Shown here piece by piece: positions 55,290 through 63,881 of a stretch of 64,000 nucleotides of DNA. The DNA comes from Apibacter muscae. GTDB taxonomy: Bacteria; Bacteroidota; Bacteroidia; Flavobacteriales; Weeksellaceae. Within the stretch, counting starts at the first letter, position 1, and every line of letters starts with the position of its first letter. Both the position numbers and the translations under genes were made by a program. The notes under the pieces are model-generated. The model was not told the DNA's origin, did no database searches, and worked only from the letters and a program-made list of their open reading frames with translations. Where the stretch lies: assembly GCF_007845635.1 (NCBI RefSeq), contig NZ_SELG01000033.1, forward strand, positions 62,001 through 126,000, written 5' to 3'.

Positions 55290-56534
55290 ATGGATTATGC
55301 CATCTTAGATATTGAAACCACCGGTGGAAAATTTAATGAAGAAGGAATCATTGAAATTGCGGTTTATAGATTTAATGGTGAAAAGGTAACGGATACTTTT
55401 ATTTCAATGGTGAATCCTGAAAGAAAAATCCATTTTTATGTACAAAAACTTACAGGTATTACCTCTAAAATGGTTTTAGCAGCACCCAAATTTTATGAGT
55501 TAGCGAAGAGGCTTATAGAAATTACTGAAAATGCTATTATTGTTGCTCATAATGCAAATTTCGATTATAGAGTTATAAAAAATGAATTTAAACGACTGGG
55601 TTACAATTATCAAAGATTAACTTTAGATACGGTTAACCTTTCAAAGAAACTAATTCCCAATATGCCTTCCTACTCTCTAGGCAATTTATGTTCAGAATTA
55701 GGAATCCCTGTTAGTGATAGACATCGGGCGCATGGAGATGCTAGAGCAACCGTTCAGCTATTTCAATTATTATTATCTAAAGATATAAACAAAAATATTA
55801 TTACTTCTTTTATTCAGGAAGAAACCTCAATTAAAAAGGAAGAAAATAATAAAATTAATAAGTTACTTGAAAATTTACCACAATTGCCCGGCGTCTTTTA
55901 TCTTCTCGATGTCAATGGAACTATTATATACATAGCTTCAAGTAGGAATATAGCTATAAAAGCTCGTTTAATATTAACGCACAACCAAAGAAAATCTAAA
56001 ATAATACTTAAACAAACTGTATCTATAACTTATGAACTCACCGGCAGTGCTGTTATAGCTGAAATAAAGGCGCTCAATGAGGAGATTGCAATTCTTCCTA
56101 AATTTAGAGCTATTAAGGAAAACTATCCTTTTTTACAAGGAATTTTTATAAAAGAAGATCAATTTACAATAACTTCAATTACTCATAAAAATAAAAAGAG
56201 TGCTTGGCTCGCTTTTTCAACAGTTGAAGAAGCAGAATCATTTTTAGAAAATTATACTTATACAGAGACTTCAAAAAATAATTATTTTTTAAAAGAAGAC
56301 AAACTACTCCTGTTAGGGATCGGTAGAAATAAAAACGAACACTCTTTTCTATATCTAGAAAAAGGATTATTAAAAGGCTACGGTTATTATAAACTACACT
56401 CACAAATCAAAAGTGTAGATCGTATTCAAAAAATTATGACCCCTGCTACAGCCAACCTCAATCTTCAACTGCTTATTAGAAATTTAGTTTACATTAATAA
56501 AAAACTAATTAAAAAGACAATAACTCAAGAGTAA
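55290..56534 (+). CDS. DEDDh exonuclease fused to a degenerate GIY-YIG/UvrC-like domain
   Basis: A 414-residue protein. The N-terminal DEDDh exonuclease domain (about 1-165) is complete, with DIETTGG (about 6-12), the HNANFDYRV segment (about 88-96) and HRAHGDARAT (about 146-155). The C-terminal half begins LPQLPGVFYLLDVNGTIIY (about 194-212), as in UvrC/Cho GIY-YIG domains, but the motif is GVF...YIA rather than GIY...YIG. Key residues therefore look lost. This DnaQ-plus-GIY-YIG fusion is common in Flavobacteriia and may act in repair. It lies next to a HerA-like ATPase, which can pair with nucleases in end-resection. Confidence 0.8.
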   Translation: MDYAILDIETTGGKFNEEGIIEIAVYRFNGEKVTDTFISMVNPERKIHFYVQKLTGITSKMVLAAPKFYELAKRLIEITENAIIVAHNANFDYRVIKNEFKRLGYNYQRLTLDTVNLSKKLIPNMPSYSLGNLCSELGIPVSDRHRAHGDARATVQLFQLLLSKDINKNIITSFIQEETSIKKEENNKINKLLENLPQLPGVFYLLDVNGTIIYIASSRNIAIKARLILTHNQRKSKIILKQTVSITYELTGSAVIAEIKALNEEIAILPKFRAIKENYPFLQGIFIKEDQFTITSITHKNKKSAWLAFSTVEEAESFLENYTYTETSKNNYFLKEDKLLLLGIGRNKNEHSFLYLEKGLLKGYGYYKLHSQIKSVDRIQKIMTPATANLNLQLLIRNLVYINKKLIKKTITQE

Positions 56535-56586
56535 TTAAACCCTTAGATCATTTACCATTCCTTTATTAAAAAGGTAACTTATTTTA

Positions 56587-56594
56587 TATTTTTG
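56587..56594 (+). promoter_or_regulatory. Putative -7 element TATTTTTG upstream of dnaK
   Basis: Fits TAnnTTTG, 135 bases before the dnaK ATG. Followed by two AATTATGACA repeats (56595-56604 and 56625-56634) and a TGGCAT pair, which may be regulatory. Confidence 0.4.
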
Positions 56595-56729
56595 AATTAT
56601 GACATTATGGCATGATTTACTTAAAATTATGACAATAACCAATCATTTTATTACATGGCATAATCATTGAAAAAAAATATTTAGTTAAAATTATTAATTA
56701 AACAATAGAAAATATAAAAAAATTTAGAT

Positions 56730-58643
56730 ATGAGTAAGATTATAGGCATAGATTTAGGGACAACCAATTCATGTGTGGCTGTAATGGAAGGAAGCGACCC
56801 AACAGTAATTACCAATGCTGAAGGTAAAAGAACTACTCCTTCTGTGGTAGCTTTTATGGAAGATGGAGAAATTAAAGTTGGGGATCCTGCAAAAAGACAA
56901 GCAGTTACCAACCCTCACAATACCATATATTCTATTAAAAGATTTATGGGTACTAAATTTTCATCCGATGAAAATGAGGTTTCACGTGTACCTTACAAAG
57001 TGGTTAAAGGGGATGGGGATACCCCAAGAGTAGATATTAATGGTAGACTTTACACTCCACAAGAAATTTCTGCAATGATTCTTCAAAAAATGAAAAAAAC
57101 AGCTGAAGATTTTCTTGGAGAAACTGTAGATAGAGCTGTAATTACAGTACCTGCCTACTTTAACGATGCTCAAAGACAGGCAACTAAAGAAGCTGGAGAA
57201 ATTGCTGGTTTAAAAGTAGAAAGAATTATAAATGAACCTACCGCTGCGGCTTTGGCTTATGGCTTAGATAAATCTCACAAAGACCAAAAAGTTGCAGTTT
57301 ACGATTTAGGGGGTGGAACTTTTGATATTTCTATCTTAGATTTAGGAGATGGGGTATTTGAAGTACTTTCTACCAACGGAGACACCCACTTAGGAGGAGA
57401 TGATTTTGACGATGTAATCATTAACTGGTTAGCCGATGAATTTAAATCTGCAGAAGGGGTAGATTTAAAAGCTGATCCTATTGCACTTCAAAGATTGAAA
57501 GAAGCTGCTGAAAAAGCTAAAATTGAATTGTCTTCTTCTACACAAACCGAAGTTAATTTACCATACATTACGGCTACTGCTTCAGGACCTAAACACTTAG
57601 TAAAAACTTTGAGTAGAGCTAAATTTGAGCAATTAGCTGCGGATTTAGTTAAAAGATCTATGGAGCCTTGTAAAAAAGCCTTGGAAGATGCTGGATTAAA
57701 AACTTCTGATATTGATGAAGTATTATTAGTAGGAGGTTCTACACGTATTCCAGTAATTCAAGAAGAAGTAGAAAAATTCTTTGGCAAAAAACCATCGAAA
57801 GGGGTGAACCCAGACGAGGTGGTTGCAGTAGGTGCAGCTATACAAGGAGGGGTATTAACCGGTGATGTAAAAGATGTATTGTTATTAGATGTTACTCCAC
57901 TTTCTTTAGGTATTGAAACTTACGGAGGGGTGTTTACGAAATTGATCGAAGCAAATACTACTATACCTACTAAAAAATCAGAAACATTCTCCACAGCGGC
58001 AGATAACCAACCTGCGGTAACCATAAGAGTAGGACAAGGAGAAAGACCTATGTTTAACGATAATAAAGAGATTGGTAAATTTGATTTGGTAGATATTCCA
58101 CCTGCTCCTAGAGGGGTTCCACAAATTGAAGTAACTTTTGATATCGATGCCAATGGTATACTAAGTGTTTCTGCAAAAGACAAAGGTACAGGTAAAGAGC
58201 AATCTATTAAAATACAAGCTTCTTCTGGTTTAAGCGAAGCAGAAATTGAAAAAATGAAGAAAGAAGCAGAAGCCAATGCAGAAGCAGACAAAAAACGTAA
58301 AGAAGAGGTTGAAAAAGTAAATGCTGCAGATTCTTTAATCTTCCAAACTGAAAAACAATTGAAAGAGTTTGGTGAAAAATTACCGGCAGACAAAAAACAA
58401 CCGATAGAAGATGCCTTAGCGGAACTAAAAAAAGCACATGAAGCGAAAGACGTACCAGCTATTGAAACTTCTATGGAGAAATTAAATACTGCTTGGACAG
58501 CCGCTTCTGAAGATTTATACAAAGCTGGACAAAATGCAGACGCAGGCGCCGGTGCACAACAAGGAGGGGCTAACCCAAATGCAGGAGCCAACCAACAAGG
58601 AAATGACAATGTAGAAGATGTTGACTTTGAAGAAGTAAAATAA
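56730..58643 (+). CDS. dnaK: Molecular chaperone DnaK
   Basis: Hsp70 chaperone. The 637-residue protein has the ATPase domain (about 1-385) with [17 protein letters not shown] (about 4-20), [16 protein letters not shown] (about 195-210) and [11 protein letters not shown] (about 335-345), then the substrate-binding domain (about 390-505), the alpha-helical lid, and a Gly/Ala/Asn/Gln-rich tail ending [10 protein letters not shown]. Length is typical. dnaJ and grpE are not adjacent, as is often seen in this group. The leader is about 130 bases long and holds short direct repeats; no CIRCE element was found. Confidence 0.97.
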   Translation: MSKIIGIDLGTTNSCVAVMEGSDPTVITNAEGKRTTPSVVAFMEDGEIKVGDPAKRQAVTNPHNTIYSIKRFMGTKFSSDENEVSRVPYKVVKGDGDTPRVDINGRLYTPQEISAMILQKMKKTAEDFLGETVDRAVITVPAYFNDAQRQATKEAGEIAGLKVERIINEPTAAALAYGLDKSHKDQKVAVYDLGGGTFDISILDLGDGVFEVLSTNGDTHLGGDDFDDVIINWLADEFKSAEGVDLKADPIALQRLKEAAEKAKIELSSSTQTEVNLPYITATASGPKHLVKTLSRAKFEQLAADLVKRSMEPCKKALEDAGLKTSDIDEVLLVGGSTRIPVIQEEVEKFFGKKPSKGVNPDEVVAVGAAIQGGVLTGDVKDVLLLDVTPLSLGIETYGGVFTKLIEANTTIPTKKSETFSTAADNQPAVTIRVGQGERPMFNDNKEIGKFDLVDIPPAPRGVPQIEVTFDIDANGILSVSAKDKGTGKEQSIKIQASSGLSEAEIEKMKKEAEANAEADKKRKEEVEKVNAADSLIFQTEKQLKEFGEKLPADKKQPIEDALAELKKAHEAKDVPAIETSMEKLNTAWTAASEDLYKAGQNADAGAGAQQGGANPNAGANQQGNDNVEDVDFEEVK

Positions 58644-58678
58644 TAATATTTGTAAAGAAAATATTTACAACAAAAAAG

Positions 58679-58703
58679 ATCGCAGTAATTGCATTACTGC
58701 GAT
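58679..58703 (+). terminator. Rho-independent terminator after dnaK
   Basis: Perfect 11-bp inverted repeat: ATCGCAGTAAT (58679-58689) and ATTACTGCGAT (58693-58703), loop TGC, then TTTTC. An A run precedes it, so it could also serve the convergent symE-like gene. Confidence 0.8.
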
Positions 58704-58738
58704 TTTCTTGTTTATTACACTCTCCCCTATTATTTATA

Positions 58739-58924
58739 TTATCCCCTAAACAGTATTACAAGTTTTTGTTTATTCACCACAACCAGTATAGGTTCCCCCA
58801 CATGAAAACCGGCTTGCTCCAGCCATTTCCCACGCAACCGTATATAAGGAACTTTACAATCTTTTTTATATTTCCCGGGAGAATAGTGGGTATAAATTTT
58901 TAATCTTCGTGTATATTTTTTCAT
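58739..58924 (-). CDS. symE: SymE-like type I toxin
   Basis: A 61-residue protein matching the SymE family: basic N-terminus (MKKYTRRLKIYTHY), then PYIRLRGKWLEQAGFHVG (about 26-43), the signature of the AbrB-like SymE fold, then ILVVVNKQKLVIL. In E. coli SymE is SOS-induced, damages RNA or nucleoid, and is repressed by an antisense RNA (SymR). Here the antisense RNA would come from the plus strand across 58925 and nearby, but I cannot prove one. It opens the accessory island 58.7-62.4 kb. Confidence 0.75.
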   Translation of the reverse strand: MKKYTRRLKIYTHYSPGKYKKDCKVPYIRLRGKWLEQAGFHVGEPILVVVNKQKLVILFRG

Positions 58925-59088
58925 TCATTTATAAATTTTGTATGATGACTGATACAAAAGAACAATACTTGGGGAAATTATTCTTTAAATACTACTTATA
59001 GTTTATTATATACAAGAATAATATATCAACCCACTTCCATAATATATTATTAGCTAAAGAAATTAAATATCACATGGATTTATTTTGC

Positions 59089-59096
59089 TAATTTTG
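59089..59096 (+). promoter_or_regulatory. Putative -7 element TAATTTTG for the XRE gene
   Basis: Fits TAnnTTTG, 32 bases before the ATG of the XRE regulator. A near match lies nearby at 59081. Confidence 0.45.
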
Positions 59097-59128
59097 TAAA
59101 TACAGTAAATAATATACACAATAAACGG

Positions 59129-59527
59129 ATGGAAGCAACTACTATAAAAGGAACCAACCACGGACCAAACCTAAGACGCTGGAGAGAGTGGAGAAATATT
59201 AACCAAGAGGTTTTAGCAGAAAAAATTGGAGTTTCGCAGGCTACCCTCTCGGGCTATGAAAAGAAAGACAAACTAGAACAGGAGGTTTTGGAAAAACTAG
59301 CCAAAGCTTTGGAGATTCCGGTGGAAGCCATTACGGAGATAGGGGAAAGCACTTCTATAAATATAGTTGCTAATACATTTACTGATTTTAAAGATAATGC
59401 TGTTGCTAATCAAAATTATCCAACCTTTAATACAGTAGATAAAATAGTAGAACTTTACGAAAAACTATTGGAAACCGAAAAGGAAAAAGTTAGACTTTTG
59501 GAAGAGGTTTTGAAAGGGAGAGGGTAG
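59129..59527 (+). CDS. XRE-family HTH regulator
   Basis: A 132-residue protein with a Cro/C1-type helix-turn-helix at about 14-67 (LRRWREWRNINQEVLAEKIG and VSQATLSGYEKK) and a C-terminal coiled coil (about 105-130: KIVELYEKLLETEKEKVRLL). The coil should drive oligomerisation. It lies between the SymE-like toxin and the OLD-type ATPase, with 42 bases to the latter, so it may control that gene. Similar small XRE proteins often regulate toxin-antitoxin or phage-defence units. Confidence 0.82.
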   Translation: MEATTIKGTNHGPNLRRWREWRNINQEVLAEKIGVSQATLSGYEKKDKLEQEVLEKLAKALEIPVEAITEIGESTSINIVANTFTDFKDNAVANQNYPTFNTVDKIVELYEKLLETEKEKVRLLEEVLKGRG

Positions 59528-59569
59528 AAAGAAAAAACACTTATTTTTTATTAGAATTTAGAGAAATTT

Positions 59570-61252
59570 ATGGATTCATTTACACCCTATTTTTTTATTG
59601 ATAATATTCAATTCAACGATAGCACAAATATAGATCTTAACTATAATGATATAATAGTTTTTGTAGGTGCCAATAATTCTGGTAAAAGCGCTTCACTAAA
59701 AGAAATGTATAGTAAGCTGGAGAATATAAAAAATCCAACTAAAATTATTAAGGAAGTAAGAGTAAAGAAAAATAGACCTGATGATGAAATTAAAAAATAT
59801 ATAACTGAAAATTCTATAATAGAAAAAAGTAGCTTTAATAATTATAAAGGTTACGGATATAGTTTTAATGAACATTCATTAGACTTTGCTTTACGCTCAT
59901 CTGATGAGTTAAATTTTTTAAGGAGTGTATTTGCTAATTTTATTGGTACTGAGGATAGATTGGTAGCATCTAATCCTCCAGATAATATAGATTTTATTAA
60001 AAACCCATATACGCATCCTATACATTTTTTATATAGAGATGATACTATTGAAGCTGAATTTTCAGATTATTTTAAATCCGCATTTAATAAAGAACTGATA
60101 GTTCACAGAGTTGCGGGTAACATCATTCCTTTGTATATTGGAGAAAAACCTATTTTAAACCAAGGAGAAGATAGAGTGTCAACGTCCTATATAGAAAAAT
60201 TAGAGAAGTTGGATTTATTACATGAACAAGGAGATGGTATGAGAAGTTTTGTTGGAGTTCTTTTACACTCTTTTATAGCAACACAGAATATTTTGTTTAT
60301 AGATGAACCAGAAGCTTTTTTACATCCTCCTCAGGCAAAATTATTGGGGAAAATGTTATCTAATAATTTGCCTTCACATAAACAATTATTCTTATCTACC
60401 CATAGTGAAGATTTTTTACAAGGATTATTAGATTCTGGTCATGAGAGATTAAAAATTATACGAATAAACAGAGTACAAAATATTAATTATATAAATCATT
60501 TAGAGAATTCCAACATAAAAGAAATTTGGAGTGATTCGATATTGAGACATTCTAATATATTAAGTGGATTATTTCACAAAAAAGTAGTTATTTGCGAAAG
60601 TGATTCTGATTGTAGATTTTATTCTGCAATTCTAAGTTCAATTACTGATAATGAAAGTATTCCAAGTCCAGATTTATTATTTATTCATTGTGGTGGAAAA
60701 CATAGGATTCCGGTTGTTGTAAAATCACTGCAACAATTGAATGTTCCTACTGTAGTAATTTCAGATTTTGATGTTTTAAACAATGAGACCCCTTTAAAAG
60801 ATATATTTTTAAGTTTAGGAGGAAATTGGGAGGCTATTAAGAATGATTGGAAGATTGTTAAGGATAAAATTGATGAAAAAAGACCAGAATTGTTAACAGA
60901 AGATGTTAAAAAAGAAATTATATCTCAATTAGATTTGGCTACAGATAGAATTTTTCCTAAGGAAATTTCTAATAATATACAAAGTATATTAAAAAAGGCA
61001 TCTCCATGGTCTGAAGCAAAAAATAATGGAATTTCTTATATACCTAATGGAGACCCAACAACATTTTATAATAAAATTAAAGAAAAGTTTGAAGAAAAAG
61101 GATTATTTATTGTTGAGGTTGGAGAATTAGAGAATTTTGATAAATCAATTGGAAATCATGGCCCTAAGTGGGTAAATGAAGTTTTAAAAAAAGACTTGTA
61201 CAATGATTCTAATTTGCAAAAAGCCAGAGATTTTGTAAAAAAAATAATATGA
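59570..61252 (+). CDS. OLD-family-like ATPase with TOPRIM nuclease domain
   Basis: A 560-residue protein. The ABC-type ATPase part has Walker A GANNSGKS (33-40), Walker B ILFIDEPEAFLHPPQ (241-255) and an H-loop with STHSE (276-280). It is followed by a TOPRIM-like domain (about 337-405), with the first acid in VVICESDSD (E343) and the D-x-D in VISDFDV (399-401). This arrangement is that of class 1 OLD endonucleases, which nick or cut DNA and often act in phage defence. No GajB-like helicase or other partner is adjacent. It is preceded by an XRE regulator. The gene is intact, unlike the two fragments that follow. Confidence 0.78.
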   Translation: MDSFTPYFFIDNIQFNDSTNIDLNYNDIIVFVGANNSGKSASLKEMYSKLENIKNPTKIIKEVRVKKNRPDDEIKKYITENSIIEKSSFNNYKGYGYSFNEHSLDFALRSSDELNFLRSVFANFIGTEDRLVASNPPDNIDFIKNPYTHPIHFLYRDDTIEAEFSDYFKSAFNKELIVHRVAGNIIPLYIGEKPILNQGEDRVSTSYIEKLEKLDLLHEQGDGMRSFVGVLLHSFIATQNILFIDEPEAFLHPPQAKLLGKMLSNNLPSHKQLFLSTHSEDFLQGLLDSGHERLKIIRINRVQNINYINHLENSNIKEIWSDSILRHSNILSGLFHKKVVICESDSDCRFYSAILSSITDNESIPSPDLLFIHCGGKHRIPVVVKSLQQLNVPTVVISDFDVLNNETPLKDIFLSLGGNWEAIKNDWKIVKDKIDEKRPELLTEDVKKEIISQLDLATDRIFPKEISNNIQSILKKASPWSEAKNNGISYIPNGDPTTFYNKIKEKFEEKGLFIVEVGELENFDKSIGNHGPKWVNEVLKKDLYNDSNLQKARDFVKKII

Positions 61253-61288
61253 ATTATTGATAATACATAACTAAGTTAAAATAATTCT

Positions 61289-61601
61289 GTGAAGAACGGC
61301 AATACTAAAATATCCATTCGTTTTTTTAATGAACTTGAAGTTTATGCTGTTTGGGACGAAGAGAATAACAAATGGTGAATTTCTGTTTTTAGATATTATA
61401 GCTGTTCTTAATGAACAAGACGACTACAATAAGGTTCGGAACTACTGGAAATATCTAAAATCTAAACTTAAGAAAGAAAAGAATGAGTTGGTTCGTGTCA
61501 CTACCCAGTTGAAATTAAGAAGTCTTGATGGAAAAATACGTTTAACAGATACTCTTGATAGCAATGGTGTTTTTTATCTAGCTAAAAATATAACTTACTG
61601 A
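61289..61601 (+). pseudogene. Broken Bro-N/antirepressor-like gene
   Basis: Reading from 61289 (GTG) gives KNGNTKISIRFFNELEVYA and a WDEENNKW segment that continues into a stop, TGA at 61376-61378, where Bro-N relatives have a second Trp. After one extra T in the T run at 61386-61390, the reading resumes in another frame with LDIIAVLNEQDDYNK, YWKYLKSKLKKE and LKLRSLDGKIRLTDTLD, the typical Bro-N order. It ends early at 61601, without the usual C-terminal part. So the gene carries a nonsense change, a one-base insertion and a truncation. Bro-N proteins come from phages and mobile DNA. Confidence 0.78.
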
Positions 61602-61605
61602 TTGA

Positions 61606-62388
61606 CATACACATCCATTAAATAAAAGAGCTACTTCAATCAATGACATAAAACTGGTAGGTTCAATTAAATTCTACTATAATCGCTTCAAAAATAATTT
61701 TTCAGATTTCTTTAATCAAAAGTCGAACGAACTCCGTGAGTTTAATTTGCTATCTGATAGGGATAATAACTACCTTCCCGATGTCAATTTTGATGAGCAT
61801 CTTAATGAAATAAAGAAGATTCTTGATTTGATTCTTGAAGGAAAAGTTACCTATCGAAAATATAAGGAAGCCAAAGACAGTGTAAAGGCTTTATTTAAAG
61901 ACGAGTTTTTTGATTATTGGGAATTGAGTATTGGAAACGATGAAATAGCGAATATGTCTCCCGGCAAAGCTAACCTTGCCCTTTTAAAGCTTCTTATAGA
62001 ACTTAGTGAGTCTAATTGCCCTATTTTAATTGATCAGCCAGAAGACAACCTTGACAATAGGTCCATCTACACAGATTTAGTTCAATTTATTAGAAAAAGA
62101 AAAGAAAATAGACAAATAATCATTGTAACGCACAATCCAAATATTGTAGTTGGAGCAGATAGTGAAAATGTTATTATTGCTAATCAAAATGGACAAGATA
62201 AAAATCGGGAAAACAAATCTTTTCGTTTTGAATATGTGAATGGGGCTTTAGAGAATACCTATGCAAATAAAAATGAAAATGTAGAATCAGGGGTTTTATT
62301 TAGCATGGGAATAAGAGAGAACGTTACTGAAATTTTGGAAGGCGGTCGTGAAGCCTTTAAAAAGCGAGAAGAAAAGTATGGGTTTTAA
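61606..62388 (+). pseudogene. C-terminal remnant of a large ABC/SMC-type ATPase (possibly TrlF-like)
   Basis: The frame is open from 61606 but has no good start (a TTG at 61747 is possible). The 260 residues include an ABC-type signature MSPGKANLALLKLL, Walker B CPILIDQPEDNLDN and an H-loop in IIIVTHNPNIVV, and end with ILEGGREAFKKREEKYGF. No Walker A is present, so the N-terminal part is missing. Large PHP/AAA-type defence ATPases of the TrlF kind end in a similar way, but I can only suggest the family. It abuts the Bro-N fragment directly, so both probably result from deletion in an old mobile or defence unit. Confidence 0.68.
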
Positions 62389-63250
62389 ATATATGTATTA
62401 TTAAATGTATGATTTGCCTAAATTTATTATATCTGAATATAAAGAACTGAAAAATCTTAAGATGACTTAAAATTATATGTATTCAATCATCCTTCTTTGA
62501 CAAGGATAAGTACAAGAATTTTATTTTTAATTATAAAATACTAGTTCAATAATTCTTTTAAGCAAGCATTTAATGAAATCTTGCAATAGGTTTTGCACAT
62601 TATATATATCAAATTAATGCCAAGAATACAGACAATATTACATACACGACAAAATTGCACCTATAGTTTTATATAGATTTGGCATACGATATTAATTAGT
62701 TAGAAATGTTTTTTACAATTAGCTTAATAAAACAATAAAAAATATATTAGATATTAAAAATTATTATGATCGCAAAATCATTTTAATGTGATTGTTTAGT
62801 GTTTTTAATCCACTTAAACAAAAATCTATTACAATAATTTTTATTTATTATAAAATTAAATATCAAAAAACTTACACATAAATAACTATATATCAGTTAA
62901 TTAATTACAATTGAAAACTTAATTTTATATTATTAAAGAAAGTTTTTTATAAAAAAAATACTATTTATGTGATATGAAAATTATATAGTTATTCTATTTT
63001 TTTATATTTGCAAAGAATTTTAGTTAAAAAACTAAATCTTATTAGTGATACTTTTGTTAAAGATATTAGTTTAATTACATCTAAATTTTCTCTATAAATT
63101 TAGTTTATTAACAAAATTTTAACTTTGGCATGGTATTTTATAATATTAGACTTAGGTAAAATTCTAGCTACTTAAATTTATATGGTGGTTTTAGAATTAG
63201 ATTTTAAATAAATTTTTGAATTTAAATTATTTTATAAAAAAAGGAAAATT
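62389..63250. other. AT-rich gene-free stretch
   Basis: About 860 bases with no frame or RNA I can support. It follows the broken ATPase gene and precedes the beta-barrel gene. It carries a TATATTTG promoter match at 63003-63010, implying a leader of about 235 bases for the barrel gene. Confidence 0.55.
63003..63010 (+). promoter_or_regulatory. Putative -7 element TATATTTG upstream of the barrel gene
   Basis: Fits TAnnTTTG and is followed by C, as in several other promoters in the window. It lies about 240 bases before the ATG at 63251. Confidence 0.4.
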
Positions 63251-63820
63251 ATGAAAAAGTTAGTGTTGTTTGCAGCAGTAGTTTTTGGATTGTCAACTAT
63301 GAACGCACAAAAAGGAAGTATTTTATTAGGAGGTAATATAGGTTATTCTCATAATGAAACTAAATTTGGAGATTCTAAAACTCAGCTAGATTCTTACAAT
63401 TGGAATCCATATTTAGGGGTTCAGATTGCTGATAACTGGACAATTGCCGCTGATGTAAAATTTGCCAAAGAAGATGTTGATCATGATACATCCAATAAAA
63501 ATACTAGAATTGGAGGTTTCATCCGTTATACTCAACCTTTAAGTGAAACATTCTCTGTTTATGCAAATGTTGGTGCTGGATGGCAAGAGCTAAAAACTAC
63601 AGTTAGTGGAACAGATGCTGGTAAAGCAGATGGTTACTACATTGGATTTACTCCTGCATTATTTATCAACTTTAAAAACAATTTTGGTTTAAACTTTAAC
63701 ATTGGTGGTATAGAATACAGCCATTTAAAACAAAATAAGAGCGATCTTAAATCAAGTAAATTTGATTTAACTTTTGGTAATGCATTTAACATCGGTATTT
63801 CTAAAAACTTTTCTCTATAA
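63251..63820 (+). CDS. Outer-membrane beta-barrel protein
   Basis: A 189-residue protein with a signal peptide (about 1-19, cleavage near MNAQ), then KGSILLGGNIGYSHNET and about eight amphipathic strands with aromatic residues at their ends, closing with FNIGISKNFSL. This is the small OmpA/OmpW-like barrel of the porin family common in Bacteroidetes. It has no periplasmic peptidoglycan-binding domain. A paralogue follows 62 bases downstream. Confidence 0.85.
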   Translation: MKKLVLFAAVVFGLSTMNAQKGSILLGGNIGYSHNETKFGDSKTQLDSYNWNPYLGVQIADNWTIAADVKFAKEDVDHDTSNKNTRIGGFIRYTQPLSETFSVYANVGAGWQELKTTVSGTDAGKADGYYIGFTPALFINFKNNFGLNFNIGGIEYSHLKQNKSDLKSSKFDLTFGNAFNIGISKNFSL

Positions 63821-63881
63821 TTATTTGTAGAAAATAACAGTTTTTAAGAAATCAATTACTCAAAATTTAATAAAATTCAAC

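Noticed and set aside
57920-58609. 229-codon minus-strand open frame
   Set aside because: Shadow of dnaK; composition and lack of family features show no real gene.
59570-62388. Gabija or PARIS system
   Set aside because: Gabija needs a GajB UvrD-like helicase, and PARIS usually has a DUF4435-type TOPRIM partner; neither is present. Only an OLD-like ATPase-TOPRIM protein is supported.
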